Assembly: GCA_900544725.1 (NCBI GenBank)
Contig: UQWK01000008.1
Coordinates: 1-52,395 of the forward strand
Origin: an uncultured Collinsella sp.
GTDB lineage: Bacteria > Actinomycetota > Coriobacteriia > Coriobacteriales > Coriobacteriaceae
Length of the DNA stretch: 52,395 nucleotides
Direction: 5' to 3'
Shown: positions 1-7,337 of the stretch, piece after piece
How the letters are laid out: every line of letters starts with the position of its first letter
How positions within the stretch are numbered: position 1 is the stretch's first letter
Translations under genes and position numbers: made by a program
The notes under the pieces: model-generated
What the model was told of the DNA's origin: nothing
The model's database searches: none
Seen by the model: only the letters and a program-made list of their open reading frames with translations

Positions 1-406
1 AGCGGCTCTCGACCGGCGGCACGCAGCGCAGCAGTGCGCGGGCCGAGGCGACCATGATGCAGTTGTCGCCGCGCACGATGCGCCCCAGCGCCTCGCAGCG
101 TTGGGCCACCACGGCATCGTCGGGCGCCTGCTCGCGCCAGGGGTAGTCCTTGCGCTCGGGGAAGCGACACACGTGCGCCAGGCCCACGTAGGCGGCCAGG
201 CTGCGCGCGGCGCGATCAGCCGCGTCCTCGCCACTCACGATGTAGACCGTGGGGCGCGGGCGACGCGCAAACTGGGCGGCGGCCATAAGCGTGCGGCCCG
301 ACTGCGACACGGCCAGCGTCACGTCCTCGCCGGCATCGAGCCCGGCCTCGACGGTCTGCAGCGCCTCGGCAGTGTAGAGCTGCGCGGCTATACGGTGAAT
401 GAGCAT
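1..406 (-). CDS. mfd: Transcription-repair coupling factor Mfd, N-terminal part (truncated by window edge)
   Basis: The 135 visible codons run off the window at base 1. The protein reads like the UvrB-homology domain of Mfd, the ATP-dependent translocase that removes stalled RNA polymerase and recruits UvrA. The parts that match are a Rossmann-like strand with VSGEDAADRAARSL near residues 57-70, then FPERKDYPWREQAP and a following segment ending RALLRCVPP. These correspond to the family's phosphate-loop-free domain 1. The ATG at 406 sits 6 nt after GGAGG, a strong ribosome binding site. The translocase motor domains would lie outside the window, so the assignment rests on domain 1 only. Another UvrB-like protein is possible but less likely. 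Confidence 0.78.
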   Translation of the reverse strand, partial: MLIHRIAAQLYTAEALQTVEAGLDAGEDVTLAVSQSGRTLMAAAQFARRPRPTVYIVSGEDAADRAARSLAAYVGLAHVCRFPERKDYPWREQAPDDAVVAQRCEALGRIVRGDNCIMVASARALLRCVPPVESR

Positions 407-430
407 GCTGTTCCTCCGGCATTGCAACGC

Positions 431-459
431 CAAAAGCCCGCCGGGGCAAGCTCGGCGGG
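431..459 (-). terminator. Terminator-like hairpin in the mfd leader
   Basis: CCCGCCG (437-443) pairs with CGGCGGG (453-459). On the minus strand the hairpin is followed by CTTTTGG, a short intrinsic-terminator tail, about 25 nt upstream of the mfd start. No gene lies upstream on that strand, so it may attenuate mfd or end a short leader RNA. The rest of the 407-728 gap holds only promoter-like sequence. Confidence 0.5.
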
Positions 460-668
460 TCGTTCGTCATAGTTCGTTGGGTTTTATGGTACCGCACGGC
501 CGCACGACACAACGCCAAAGCAGCGGCATGCCAAATGTTGCCCACAACGGTCGCACCAACGCGTTTTCCCAGCTTATTGACCCACCGGCTATTCTTTAAT
601 TTGCTGCCTTTCACTACCCTTTTGCACCGCTCGCGCCCCCTGGCAAGCATTTCGAGCCGCAAAGCGCC

Positions 669-674
669 TATAAT
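669..674 (+). promoter_or_regulatory. Possible -10 box for the FHA gene
   Basis: TATAAT at 669-674 is a perfect -10 hexamer about 55 nt upstream of the FHA-gene ATG. No good -35 box is visible at 17 nt spacing. A run of nine or more G (about 711-720) directly upstream of the start acts as the Shine-Dalgarno region; such a homopolymer could vary in length. Confidence 0.4.
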
Positions 675-728
675 GAACGTTACTTACGCTTTTTGTCCCA
701 TTTTTCTTTGAGGGGGGGGGTAAGATAA

Positions 729-1685
729 ATGGCTGATACTCCATCTTGTGCACTGTACGCCGGGCTTAAGTCGCTCGGCCGCATCAACAACGGCAACGCT
801 GCGCAAATTCTCATGGCCGCCGATGCCCGCTACGGCGGACGTCCTATCTCAGAGCGCCTTACGGTCCCGTCGTTTATCTCGCGCGAAATCGTTCACGCCA
901 AGCCCGGCGACCTTCCTGAACCCCTGTTTGCGCCCTTTGAGCAAAGTGCGCGCCAGATACTCAACCTCATCATGCAAAACCGAGGCTCCGACCCCCAATC
1001 GCTGAGCAAAATCGTTAAGCGCTATATGGAGTCGTGCGTCCCGGACATGCAGGATGCCCTTACCGGCTGCGGCATCAATGGCATGCTCTTTAGGAACGGC
1101 GTCGAGCGCATCGAGACCTCCGACGATAGCGACATTAAAGATCGGCTCTACAGCCATCTGGTCTTTTTTATCGTTACCGGCTGCCTCGGCGATCCCGCCC
1201 GCGCCATCGAATTCACCGAGTCGTTTGTGTCCGACCAGATGCTCTCGACGCTCGGCACGGTCGAGACAACCGTCACCTCGTTTTTCTCGGCTGCGGCACG
1301 TCCTACGGGAGATATCCGCCTGGGCCTGCTGCGCGTTGTGGGTAACTCGGCGCGCCCGCCGCTGCGCCCCCTATCCATGGACCCGGCGGGCAGCATTATG
1401 GGCTCGCTGACGGGCGACGAAAACGCCATCACCGACGTCGATTCCGATGTCTCGCGCCAGCACCTGCGCGTTTGGCACCAAGACGGGCGCTGGTTTGCAC
1501 AGGGCCTCGACTCCACCAACGGATCGTTTTTGATCTCGGGCATCGACCGTTGCCGACAGGTTATCGAGCCGCCGCGTCGCGAACGCCCTGCGAACTTTGC
1601 CAACACCCCCGTCGAGATTCACAACGGAGATACGCTCTGCCTGGGAGCCACGACACGCTTTTTGGTTATCCGCATCACCGACTAG
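729..1685 (+). CDS. FHA-domain protein
   Basis: The 318-residue protein has a C-terminal forkhead-associated domain, a phosphothreonine-binding module. It is visible from about residue 198 onward: LGLLRVVGNS, then VSRQHLRVWHQDGRWF and GLDSTNGSFL, with the usual SRxH and STNG landmarks, ending in a short strand after NGDTLCLGATTRF. The first 190 residues are soluble, mixed helical and not recognised. No signal peptide or membrane segment is seen. The next gene on the strand is a broken Ser/Thr-kinase-like gene, so the two were probably a kinase and its phospho-reader. The start is fixed by the G-rich ribosome binding site just upstream. Confidence 0.82.
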   Translation: MADTPSCALYAGLKSLGRINNGNAAQILMAADARYGGRPISERLTVPSFISREIVHAKPGDLPEPLFAPFEQSARQILNLIMQNRGSDPQSLSKIVKRYMESCVPDMQDALTGCGINGMLFRNGVERIETSDDSDIKDRLYSHLVFFIVTGCLGDPARAIEFTESFVSDQMLSTLGTVETTVTSFFSAAARPTGDIRLGLLRVVGNSARPPLRPLSMDPAGSIMGSLTGDENAITDVDSDVSRQHLRVWHQDGRWFAQGLDSTNGSFLISGIDRCRQVIEPPRRERPANFANTPVEIHNGDTLCLGATTRFLVIRITD

Positions 1686-1710
1686 CCCGCGCACACATCG
1701 TCGACGCATT

Positions 1711-1758
1711 AGGTGCCGTTATTTGCATCAACCCATGCAAATAACGGCACCTTTTTAA
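1711..1758 (+). terminator. Intrinsic terminator after the FHA gene
   Basis: A perfect 18-bp stem (1711-1728 with 1735-1752) with a CAACCC loop, followed by TTTTAATT. It separates the FHA gene from the kinase remnant, so the two were not simply co-transcribed. Confidence 0.9.
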
Positions 1759-1829
1759 TTAAACCAACGGTTGCGCCACCTTTTCACTAACATTATTGTT
1801 ACGCACTTTTTTCTCGAAAGGATCGCCCC

Positions 1830-2129
1830 GTGACGTACGACACGGACATGAATATCATCGCGTTGTCCCCCTTTGAACCAAACGCCATGTTTGCGACCTC
1901 CGAAGACCCCGATACCATTCGCCGCTTTACCACCCTGCTGGATTGCGGGGCAGTCGGCGGAGGTTCCCACCATCTTCGCAAGGTCGCCAACACCGAGGGC
2001 GAAACCTTTGCGCTCAAGACGCTGTGGCCTCTCGATAGCCGCGAAGGAAACGGCCCCGCCGTCACCCCTTCGGGCATCAAGACGCTCACCGAGGAGTATC
2101 GCAATCTTGCGGCCGTCTCGCTCATATGA
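1830..2129 (+). pseudogene. Ser/Thr-protein-kinase-like gene, truncated by IS insertion
   Basis: Only about 98 codons remain. They look like a kinase N-lobe: a glycine-rich turn GAVGGGSHHL, a strand ending FALKTLW with the likely ATP-binding lysine, and a helix LTEEYRNLAAVS. The host frame ends where the left inverted repeat of the IS begins (2125), and the stop TGA (2127-2129) is supplied by the element. The start is GTG at 1830 behind GAAAGGATCG. No catalytic loop or activation segment occurs on the far side: only about 80 bases separate the right IS end from the next gene. The rest of the kinase was therefore lost, probably in an IS-adjacent deletion. The kinase identity is inferred from a short N-lobe. 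Confidence 0.6.
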
Positions 2130-2137
2130 CCCAATCC
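2125..2137 (+). repeat. Left inverted repeat of the IS
   Basis: TATGACCCAATCC; exact reverse complement of 3636-3648. Confidence 0.85.
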
Positions 2138-2401
2138 GCTGTCAAGAGCCACAATGGCCCCGCCGACCGCTTGCAATCGGTCGGCGGGGCCTGCCGTTGA
2201 ACCCGTCCCGGTCCGCCCCCGGCATGTCGTCGACGCCTTCGGCTCAGTCTCATATCCGCGGATACCGCTCCGGCGGCCCGCAATCCTCTCCTTCGGCGGG
2301 GCTCCCCAAGTCTGTCGACGCGCATGCGGCCGCTGCCGCGCGCACAGCGAGAACGGGGGTGTCCCCGAAGGCTGCCCGGCTCGCCGGGACGGGGGCTATG
2401 T
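2138..2401 (-). ncRNA. Candidate bridge/seek RNA region of the IS
   Basis: This is the noncoding stretch downstream of the transposase stop, where IS1111-type elements encode their target-choosing guide RNA. It contains a perfect 14-bp GC-rich hairpin (2156-2169 with 2178-2191, loop CTTGCAAT) close to the element end, and further short stems around 2300-2390. The guide loops cannot be assigned by eye. The role is inferred from family knowledge and position. Confidence 0.45.
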
Positions 2402-3523
2402 CTATTCGCCGGCCTCCCGGCACATCGTGCCGAGGGCCCACAGCCACCTCACGAGCTCGGCGGCTGTGGCGGCGTTCGCCTTCGCCTGGGGCATGCCCCT
2501 TTCGAGCATCTCCTCGCGTCGCCGGAGCAGGCGCTCGGACCCCTTCCTCCCGTGCATCCTTATCTCGAGGGGGACGCCGCTGCCCTTGGGCATCAGCTTC
2601 GGCTGGTGGCCGGCCTGGGCGTAGCACCAGGACCCCTCGACCGCCAGCTTCCTGACGAGCGCGTTGCCGGCCCCGCTGATCCCGCCGAGGCGCACGGAGT
2701 CCGCGCTCGACCTCTGCCTCGGGGCGAGGCCGAAGTAGGCCGTCACCTGCCTGCCGGAGCGGAACCTCGAGAAGTCGCCGACCTCGGACGCGAAGGCGGC
2801 GGCGAGCGCGAACCCGCACCCCTTGATCGACTGGAGCGCCTCGACCTCGGCCGAGAGGGGGCCCGCCGCGACGGCGGCCCTGTACTCGGCGAGGAGGTCG
2901 TCGCGCGTCTCGGCGGCCGCCTCGACCTCGTTCCTCAGCGCCGCCAGCGCCCGGATGCCGCCGTCGTCGGCGGGGTGTATGCCGTCGAGCCACCTGAGGA
3001 AGCCGTACGTCCAGTACTTCCGGGGGTTGCCGGCCGGCGTCGTGCCGCCGTAGGCGTAGCCGCGGCGGGCTAGGAACGCCAGGAGCCGCTGCTTCGCCGT
3101 CGCGAGCCTCGCGGTCGCGGCGTCGTGGGCGGCGGCGAGGTCCCTGAGCCCCTCGATCTCGGGGGACGGCACCCATACCGGGGTGACGTCGTGCGACAGT
3201 ATCGCCTTGGCCATCCTGGCCGCGTCGTTGCGGTCGTTCTTGGACGAGCAATCGGCCGCCGACCGCGGGACCTTGGAGACGGCCGCGACGACGCAGTCGA
3301 CGCCGAGCCCGGAGAGCTCCCTCTGCGGGGCGAAGCCGAGGTAGCCGCTCTCGTAGGCGGCGAGCGACGGGCCCGGGAAGCCCGACATCCACTCTGCGAC
3401 CTCGCCCCACGGGTTGCCGCGGAACCTCCTCGTCACGGCCTCGCCCGTCTCCGCGTCGAGCGCGCAGACGGTGGTGGACCTGAGGTGTACGTCCATTCCG
3501 AAGGCGGTAGAATATCTAGGCAC
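2402..3523 (-). CDS. IS110-family DEDD transposase
   Basis: This 373-residue protein is a complete IS110-type recombinase. The N-terminal RuvC-like DEDD domain starts GMDVHLRSTTVCALD (first Asp about residue 10), with Glu in AAYESGYLG and the Asp pair in KNDRNDAARMA. The C-terminal transposase_20 domain reads LQSIKGCGFALAAAF, then FGLAPRQRSS and GGISGAGNALVRKLAVEGSW and carries the conserved serine region. All four acidic positions seem present, so it is probably active. The start is GTG at 3523, 5 nt after GGGAGG. That ribosome binding site lies inside an inverted repeat (3525-3535 with 3607-3617), which could hide it in read-through transcripts. Confidence 0.92.
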   Translation of the reverse strand: MPRYSTAFGMDVHLRSTTVCALDAETGEAVTRRFRGNPWGEVAEWMSGFPGPSLAAYESGYLGFAPQRELSGLGVDCVVAAVSKVPRSAADCSSKNDRNDAARMAKAILSHDVTPVWVPSPEIEGLRDLAAAHDAATARLATAKQRLLAFLARRGYAYGGTTPAGNPRKYWTYGFLRWLDGIHPADDGGIRALAALRNEVEAAAETRDDLLAEYRAAVAAGPLSAEVEALQSIKGCGFALAAAFASEVGDFSRFRSGRQVTAYFGLAPRQRSSADSVRLGGISGAGNALVRKLAVEGSWCYAQAGHQPKLMPKGSGVPLEIRMHGRKGSERLLRRREEMLERGMPQAKANAATAAELVRWLWALGTMCREAGE

Positions 3524-3524
3524 G

Positions 3525-3617
3525 GGAGCCTCCCAACCTCGTTGCGGCGCGGCTGCGCCTCTGGCACTTCAACAACATTGTCGCAGCCCCGACCCGCGGT
3601 CACGAGTGGGAGGCTCC
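3525..3617 (-). promoter_or_regulatory. Inverted repeat covering the transposase ribosome binding site
   Basis: GGAGCCTCCCA at 3525-3535 is the exact complement of TGGGAGGCTCC at 3607-3617. Transcripts entering from outside the element would carry both arms and fold the Shine-Dalgarno into the stem. A transcript starting between the arms would leave it free. This control is known for other IS families and is inferred here. Confidence 0.55.
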
Positions 3618-3635
3618 TGTCGTTTCCGTGCCCTT

Positions 3636-3648
3636 GGATTGGGTCATA
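3636..3648 (-). repeat. Right inverted repeat of the IS
   Basis: GGATTGGGTCATA; complement of 2125-2137. Beyond it, 3649-3727 holds about 80 bases with no recognisable gene before the peptide deformylase stop. Confidence 0.85.
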
Positions 3649-3727
3649 GTGTCTGTCGTGTGCTCAACCCGCATCGTTATCACGATCCGCATTTAACGGA
3701 GCAAAGCCGATTATTTTTCTTGGCTGT

Positions 3728-4138
3728 CTAAATAACGATTCCGCAACAGTGGTCGATTTCGTGTTGGATGATCTCGGCGGTGTAGCCCGAGAAGTTTTTG
3801 ATGCGGTGGATGAAGTTCTCGTCCAAATACTCAACCTTAATGCGGCGATAGCGGGTACAGGGACGTTCGCCGATCAGCGAGAGGCATCCTTCGCTCGTCT
3901 GATAGGCGTTGACCTGCTCAAGAATTTGCGGGTTGTACATGAGCAGCGATTTGCTGCCGTCCTTTACGCAGATGATGCGTTTGCGCACGCCGATCATGTT
4001 GGCAGCGAGGCCCACGCACTCGTGCTCATGCTCGTGGAGCGTATCCAGGAGGTCTTGCCCGATCACGGCGTCGTCGGGTCCCGCGTCTTCGGAAGGCAGG
4101 CGTAAAAAGAACTCGGATTTCATGATGGGCTTAATCAT
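3728..4138 (-). CDS. def: Peptide deformylase (short variant)
   Basis: The 136-residue metalloenzyme fold removes N-formyl groups from nascent proteins. Motif 2 (EGCLSL, the metal Cys) and motif 3 (HEIDH, two metal His and the catalytic Glu) are intact. Motif 1 reads VGLAANMIG, where the classical enzyme has GxGLAAPQ, so the usual Gln is Met. This variant occurs in a short deformylase-like group and may alter activity. The ATG at 4138 follows GAGGAGCCCGCC. A longer in-frame reading to 4282 exists, but its extra 48 residues look unlike the family. The gene is divergent from the exporter. Confidence 0.87.
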   Translation of the reverse strand: MIKPIMKSEFFLRLPSEDAGPDDAVIGQDLLDTLHEHEHECVGLAANMIGVRKRIICVKDGSKSLLMYNPQILEQVNAYQTSEGCLSLIGERPCTRYRRIKVEYLDENFIHRIKNFSGYTAEIIQHEIDHCCGIVI

Positions 4139-4342
4139 GGCGGGCTCCTCATGTCTCATGCTTTCGTGGACTTTTAATAATAGCGCGGAAGGAAAGCTGC
4201 GCGACCGCGTTACAATCTTTCGACGTTGGACCATGTTGTCAGATTCGTCGTGTACGGCGTCTGGCGTAAGTCTAGGGCTCATTTTCGCCCTGGACCGTTC
4301 CTCTGGGGCGATGCGATTGTCGTTCTAAGAGGAAGGAATTTC

Positions 4343-5755
4343 ATGGGGACCAAATCCCAAAAGCAAACTCAATCACCGTCGACAGCCTCGGCGATTCTCG
4401 TCGTAATGTATGTTGCAGCCTTTGTTGCCGCGTTTAACGAGAACATCATTAACGTGGCGCTGCACGACATTATGGCGGCCTTTTCGGTGAGTGCCACCAC
4501 GGCGCAGTGGCTCGTTTCGGGCTACATGATCGTGACGTCGATCTTTACGGCCATTATGGCCTTTCTGTCCGGCCGTTTCTCGACGCGCAAGCTGCTGTTT
4601 TTCGCATGCGGATGCATGGTCGCCGGCGAAGTCCTGTGCCTGTTCGCTCCGTCGTTTAGCGTTTTGCTGCCAAGCCGTATTTTGCAGGCTGCGGGATCGG
4701 GCATCTTGTTTCCGCTCATGATGAACGTGGTGCTGTCTTGCGCTCCGCGCGAGAAGCTCGGTCTGTATCTGAGCCTGGGCGGTGCCTGCATTACGCTGGG
4801 GCCGGCGTTTGGACCCGTGATCAGCGGTCTAATGTGCACGTTGTTTGGCTGGAGGGCGGTGTTCGTAGTGCCGCTGGTGGGCGGCATTGTGGTCGCTGCG
4901 GCGGGCGTAAAGCTCGTTCAGAATGTCGGAGAGCGTTCGAACGCCACGCTTGATATTCTGTCGGTTGTTTTGCTCGCCGCCGGTATTACGGCATTTGTGT
5001 ATTCCGTAGGCGAGTTCTCGACCAATCTGATTGCCGGCATCGCGACGCTCTTCGCCGCCATTGTGCTGCTCGGCCTGTTTGCGGCCCGCCAACTCAAGCT
5101 CGAGCATCCGGTGCTTAACGTGCGTCCCATGGCGAGCGTTCGTTTTTGGCCTGCGTGTCTGCTTGTGGTGGTGTCGATGATGACGACGTTCTCGATGAGC
5201 GTTTTGTTGCCGCTCTATTTTGAGGGCGCATACGGCATGACCGCCCTTGTTGCGGGCTTGCTCATTTTGCCGGCGATTGCCTGCAATGCCGTGACCTCGA
5301 TTGTGGGCGGACGCGTGATGGACGCCCGAGGCGCATGGCCGCTGCTGCCGGTCGGCTTTGCCCTGATCGCCGTGGGGCAGACTGTCATCTCGATGACGGC
5401 CGCAAGCATGAACATCGGCGTCGTCGTGGCGCTGACCGTTGTTGTGTATGCCGGAGTCGGTTTGGTGCTGAGCCCCTCGCAAACGGCCGGCTTGGAGACG
5501 CTGCCTGTCGCCGAGCATCCTCACGGAACGGCATTGCTCAACACGTGGAACATGATTGCCGCATCGTTTGGCCCGTCGCTGTTTATCGGCCTGCTCTCGA
5601 GTTCTGCGGCGACTGCCGGCGCCGCTGGCGTTGCGACCGACGTTGCCCAGGCGATTGGATTTGCGGCAGCCGTGCGTGTGGCGGCTGTAATTGCCGTGGT
5701 CGGATTTGTGGTATCGGTTGTGTACGCTCGCCGCGAGTCGCACATGTCGCATTAA
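4343..5755 (+). CDS. MFS multidrug exporter, DHA2 (14-TM) type
   Basis: The 470-residue integral membrane protein has about 14 hydrophobic segments. Landmarks are FNENIINVALHDI in TM1 (the DHA2 acidic region), QWLVSGYMIVTSIFTAIMAF, the loop FLSGRFSTRKLL (motif A-like) and GPAFGPVISG in TM5 (antiporter motif C). It is expected to expel drugs or toxic metabolites in exchange for protons; the substrate cannot be read from the sequence. The ATG at 4343 follows AAGGAA; an upstream in-frame extension begins in promoter sequence and is rejected. It has no linked regulator. It stands alone between def and the RGG-repeat protein. Confidence 0.88.
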   Translation: MGTKSQKQTQSPSTASAILVVMYVAAFVAAFNENIINVALHDIMAAFSVSATTAQWLVSGYMIVTSIFTAIMAFLSGRFSTRKLLFFACGCMVAGEVLCLFAPSFSVLLPSRILQAAGSGILFPLMMNVVLSCAPREKLGLYLSLGGACITLGPAFGPVISGLMCTLFGWRAVFVVPLVGGIVVAAAGVKLVQNVGERSNATLDILSVVLLAAGITAFVYSVGEFSTNLIAGIATLFAAIVLLGLFAARQLKLEHPVLNVRPMASVRFWPACLLVVVSMMTTFSMSVLLPLYFEGAYGMTALVAGLLILPAIACNAVTSIVGGRVMDARGAWPLLPVGFALIAVGQTVISMTAASMNIGVVVALTVVVYAGVGLVLSPSQTAGLETLPVAEHPHGTALLNTWNMIAASFGPSLFIGLLSSSAATAGAAGVATDVAQAIGFAAAVRVAAVIAVVGFVVSVVYARRESHMSH

Positions 5756-5907
5756 TGTGTGCACATAGATTCTGCAGCTAGATTAGCGGGCGACACCATA
5801 AACTAATGGACGTTTTGCCGAGAGGCATGAATGTTTAAAGCGCAAAGAGTGCGCGACGGGCCCCGCGAATGGGGCGATGATGCCCGAGAGGGCCAAGAAG
5901 GAGTCTC

Positions 5908-6819
5908 ATGTCTGAGAACGAAGAGATCATGAACGAGACCGAGAACGAGACCATGGCTGCCGAGGTCGAGGCAGTCGAGACCGTGGAGACCGAAGCTGCC
6001 GAGGTTGAGGCTGCTGACGAGGTTTCCGCCGAGGAGGAGGCCGAGGTTGCCGAGGCCGCCGTTGATTACGATGACGAAGAGCTGATGGACAAGATGCAGA
6101 AGGCCGCCCGCCTGCTGCGTAGCCGTCGCTTTGCTATTTCCAAGGAGGAGGAGGCCAAGGCCGAGCGCATGGCGAACATCGAGCGCGCCATCAAGCTTCT
6201 TGACCTCAAGCCCAAGATGGAGCAGAAGGAAATGTCCGACCTGCTGGGCATGCGCCTTCGTGAGCTCGATGGCCTGATGGCCGAGGCCGAGGCTGCCGAT
6301 CTGGTCGGCCGCATCGACGACGCCGAGGGCGATATGCGCAAGATCGTTGTCTTCGCTGCCGAGGATGCCGCTGAGGGCCTGGTCGAGCTTGCCAACAAGA
6401 AGGAGAAGCTCCTGCCCGAGCTTTCTTACGAGGAGGCCACCGAGCTGATGGCCGCTCTCGATAAGGTTATCGCTCCGCTCGTCGCCATGGGGCTGGACGA
6501 GGACCGCGGTCCTCGCGGCGGCCGTGACGATCGCGGTGGCCGTGGCGGCGACCGTGGCGGTCGCGGCGGCTTTGGTGATCGCGGTGGCCGTGGCGGCGAC
6601 CGTGGCGGTCGCGGTGGCGATCGCGGTGGCCGCGGCGGCTTTGGTGACCGTGGCGGCGACCGTGGCGGTCGCGGCGGCTTTGGTGGCAACCGTGGTGGCT
6701 ATGGCGACCGCGGCGGCAACCGTGGCGGCTTCGGCGGCAACCGTGGTAACGACCGCGGCGGTCGCGGTGGCGATCGTGGCGGCCGCAACGGCGGCGGTTT
6801 CCGCGGCAACCGTTTCTAA
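5908..6819 (+). CDS. RGG-repeat protein with acidic N-terminus and winged-helix-like core
   Basis: The 303 residues fall in three parts. Residues 1-55 are very acidic (Glu/Ala/Val). Residues 60-195 form a helical core; the segment from LLDLKPKMEQKEMSDLLGM to MRKIVVFAAEDA looks like a MarR-type winged helix. Residues 200-303 are an intrinsically disordered RGG/RG box with units such as GGRGGDRGGRGGFGD and only G, R, D, N, F and Y. RGG boxes bind RNA and nucleic acids in other proteins. The ATG follows GAAGGAG. It is monocistronic, with an intrinsic hairpin after it. A nucleic-acid-binding or condensate-forming role is inference. The repeat DNA itself is nearly tandem and may vary in copy number. 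Confidence 0.85.
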   Translation: MSENEEIMNETENETMAAEVEAVETVETEAAEVEAADEVSAEEEAEVAEAAVDYDDEELMDKMQKAARLLRSRRFAISKEEEAKAERMANIERAIKLLDLKPKMEQKEMSDLLGMRLRELDGLMAEAEAADLVGRIDDAEGDMRKIVVFAAEDAAEGLVELANKKEKLLPELSYEEATELMAALDKVIAPLVAMGLDEDRGPRGGRDDRGGRGGDRGGRGGFGDRGGRGGDRGGRGGDRGGRGGFGDRGGDRGGRGGFGGNRGGYGDRGGNRGGFGGNRGNDRGGRGGDRGGRNGGGFRGNRF

Positions 6820-6822
6820 TTA

Positions 6823-6850
6823 GTTACGCGGTTTTACCAAACCGCGTAAC
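6823..6850 (+). terminator. Hairpin after the RGG-repeat gene
   Basis: Perfect 12-bp stem GTTACGCGGTTT/AAACCGCGTAAC with a TACC loop, 4 nt after the stop codon. It lacks a T-run, so it may act with the structure at 6864-6962. Confidence 0.6.
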
Positions 6851-6863
6851 GGCTCGACGCTGC

Positions 6864-6962
6864 AAACGCCCCTAAGCGGCAATCTGACGTTCAATCGTCG
6901 GTCGCGTACCAAAGTACGCTTCCCTCCTCTTTCACGTCACCTTGCTCGCTTAGGGGCGTTTT
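6864..6962. other. Branched inverted-repeat structure in intergenic region
   Basis: AAACGCCCCTAAGCG (6864-6878) pairs with 6947-6961. Inside are TGACGT/ACGTCA (6885-6890 with 6934-6939) and the hairpin GCGTAC/GTACGC (6904-6909 with 6914-6919). The outer stem ends in CGTTTT on the plus strand and could terminate transcription. Alternatives are a small structured RNA or a palindromic mobile repeat. Confidence 0.5.
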
Positions 6963-7007
6963 CGCTGACTTATGTTCAACCTGGGGCGCCTTCAAGATCC
7001 ATTACTC

Positions 7008-7049
7008 AAAGAGGACGGCATGACCAGAAGGTCTATGCCGTCCTCTTTT
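7008..7049. terminator. Strong bidirectional hairpin
   Basis: AAAGAGGACGGCAT (7008-7021) pairs with 7035-7048. The stem continues through GACC/GGTC around an AGAA loop with one bulged T. The plus strand ends CTCTTTT and the minus strand CTCTTTGAG, so it may work both ways. Confidence 0.7.
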
Positions 7050-7120
7050 CATGCCAAGTTGTCGCTCTGGCGGGCGCTCGCTGTCTGTCCTCTACCTGCG
7101 GCGCTGTCTTGCTCCGGATG

Positions 7121-7149
7121 CGGCAGTTAGGGACGTTCCTTTTCTGCCG
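7121..7149. repeat. Hairpin with GGGAC loop motif
   Basis: CGGCAG (7121-7126) pairs with CTGCCG (7144-7149) around AGGGACGTTCC. It resembles the GGGACAG hairpins at 17075, 31190 and 37501 in this window. No gene is credible in 6820-7337. Confidence 0.35.
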
Positions 7150-7229
7150 GCAGTTTGGGACACTCCTTGTGGCTGCTGGACGTTCTTGTTTGACTGGTCG
7201 TTTAAGAGCGTCCCCAACGACTACATAGC

Positions 7230-7297
7230 ATGAGAGTGGATAATCTCCCGGTTTGAGCCTACATTCAAGCTCAAAGTGGAAGATTATCCACTCTCAT
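7230..7297. terminator. Long hairpin downstream of pdxT (bidirectional terminator candidate)
   Basis: A perfect 17-bp outer stem (7230-7246 with 7281-7297) encloses an inner stem TTTGAGC/GCTCAAA (7252-7258 with 7269-7275). It lies between the convergent RGG-protein and pdxT genes. T-rich sequence follows on the plus side. Confidence 0.6.
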
Positions 7298-7337
7298 TTG
7301 TTACGTGTCCGAAAATCCACGCTCGTTTCTATTCCGC

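Larger units (their letters stand above)
2125..3648 (-). mobile_element. IS110-family (IS1111-like) insertion sequence
   Basis: A DEDD transposase is flanked by 13-bp inverted repeats, TATGACCCAATCC at 2125-2137 and its complement at 3636-3648. Inverted repeats plus a longer noncoding segment 3' of the transposase (about 265 nt, against 112 nt upstream) fit the IS1111 subgroup. In that subgroup repeats are usually a few bases inside the true ends, so the limits given are the repeats, not proven termini. No target-site duplication is seen. It has cut a kinase-like gene. Confidence 0.85.

Noticed and set aside
2250..3410. Long minus-strand frame (386 codons) overlapping the transposase
   Set aside because: Arg/Gly-rich shadow in another frame of a high-GC gene; the overlapping frame has clear DEDD motifs.
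6520..6810. Possible CRISPR-like repeat array
   Set aside because: The periodic DNA encodes the RGG repeats in frame; there are no constant repeats with unique spacers.
6524..6823. Ala/Val-repeat frame inside the RGG gene
   Set aside because: Alternate reading of the repeat DNA; no separate ribosome binding site.
7051..7233. 60-codon frame in the hairpin-rich gap
   Set aside because: Spans hairpin repeats, lacks a ribosome binding site and resembles no protein.
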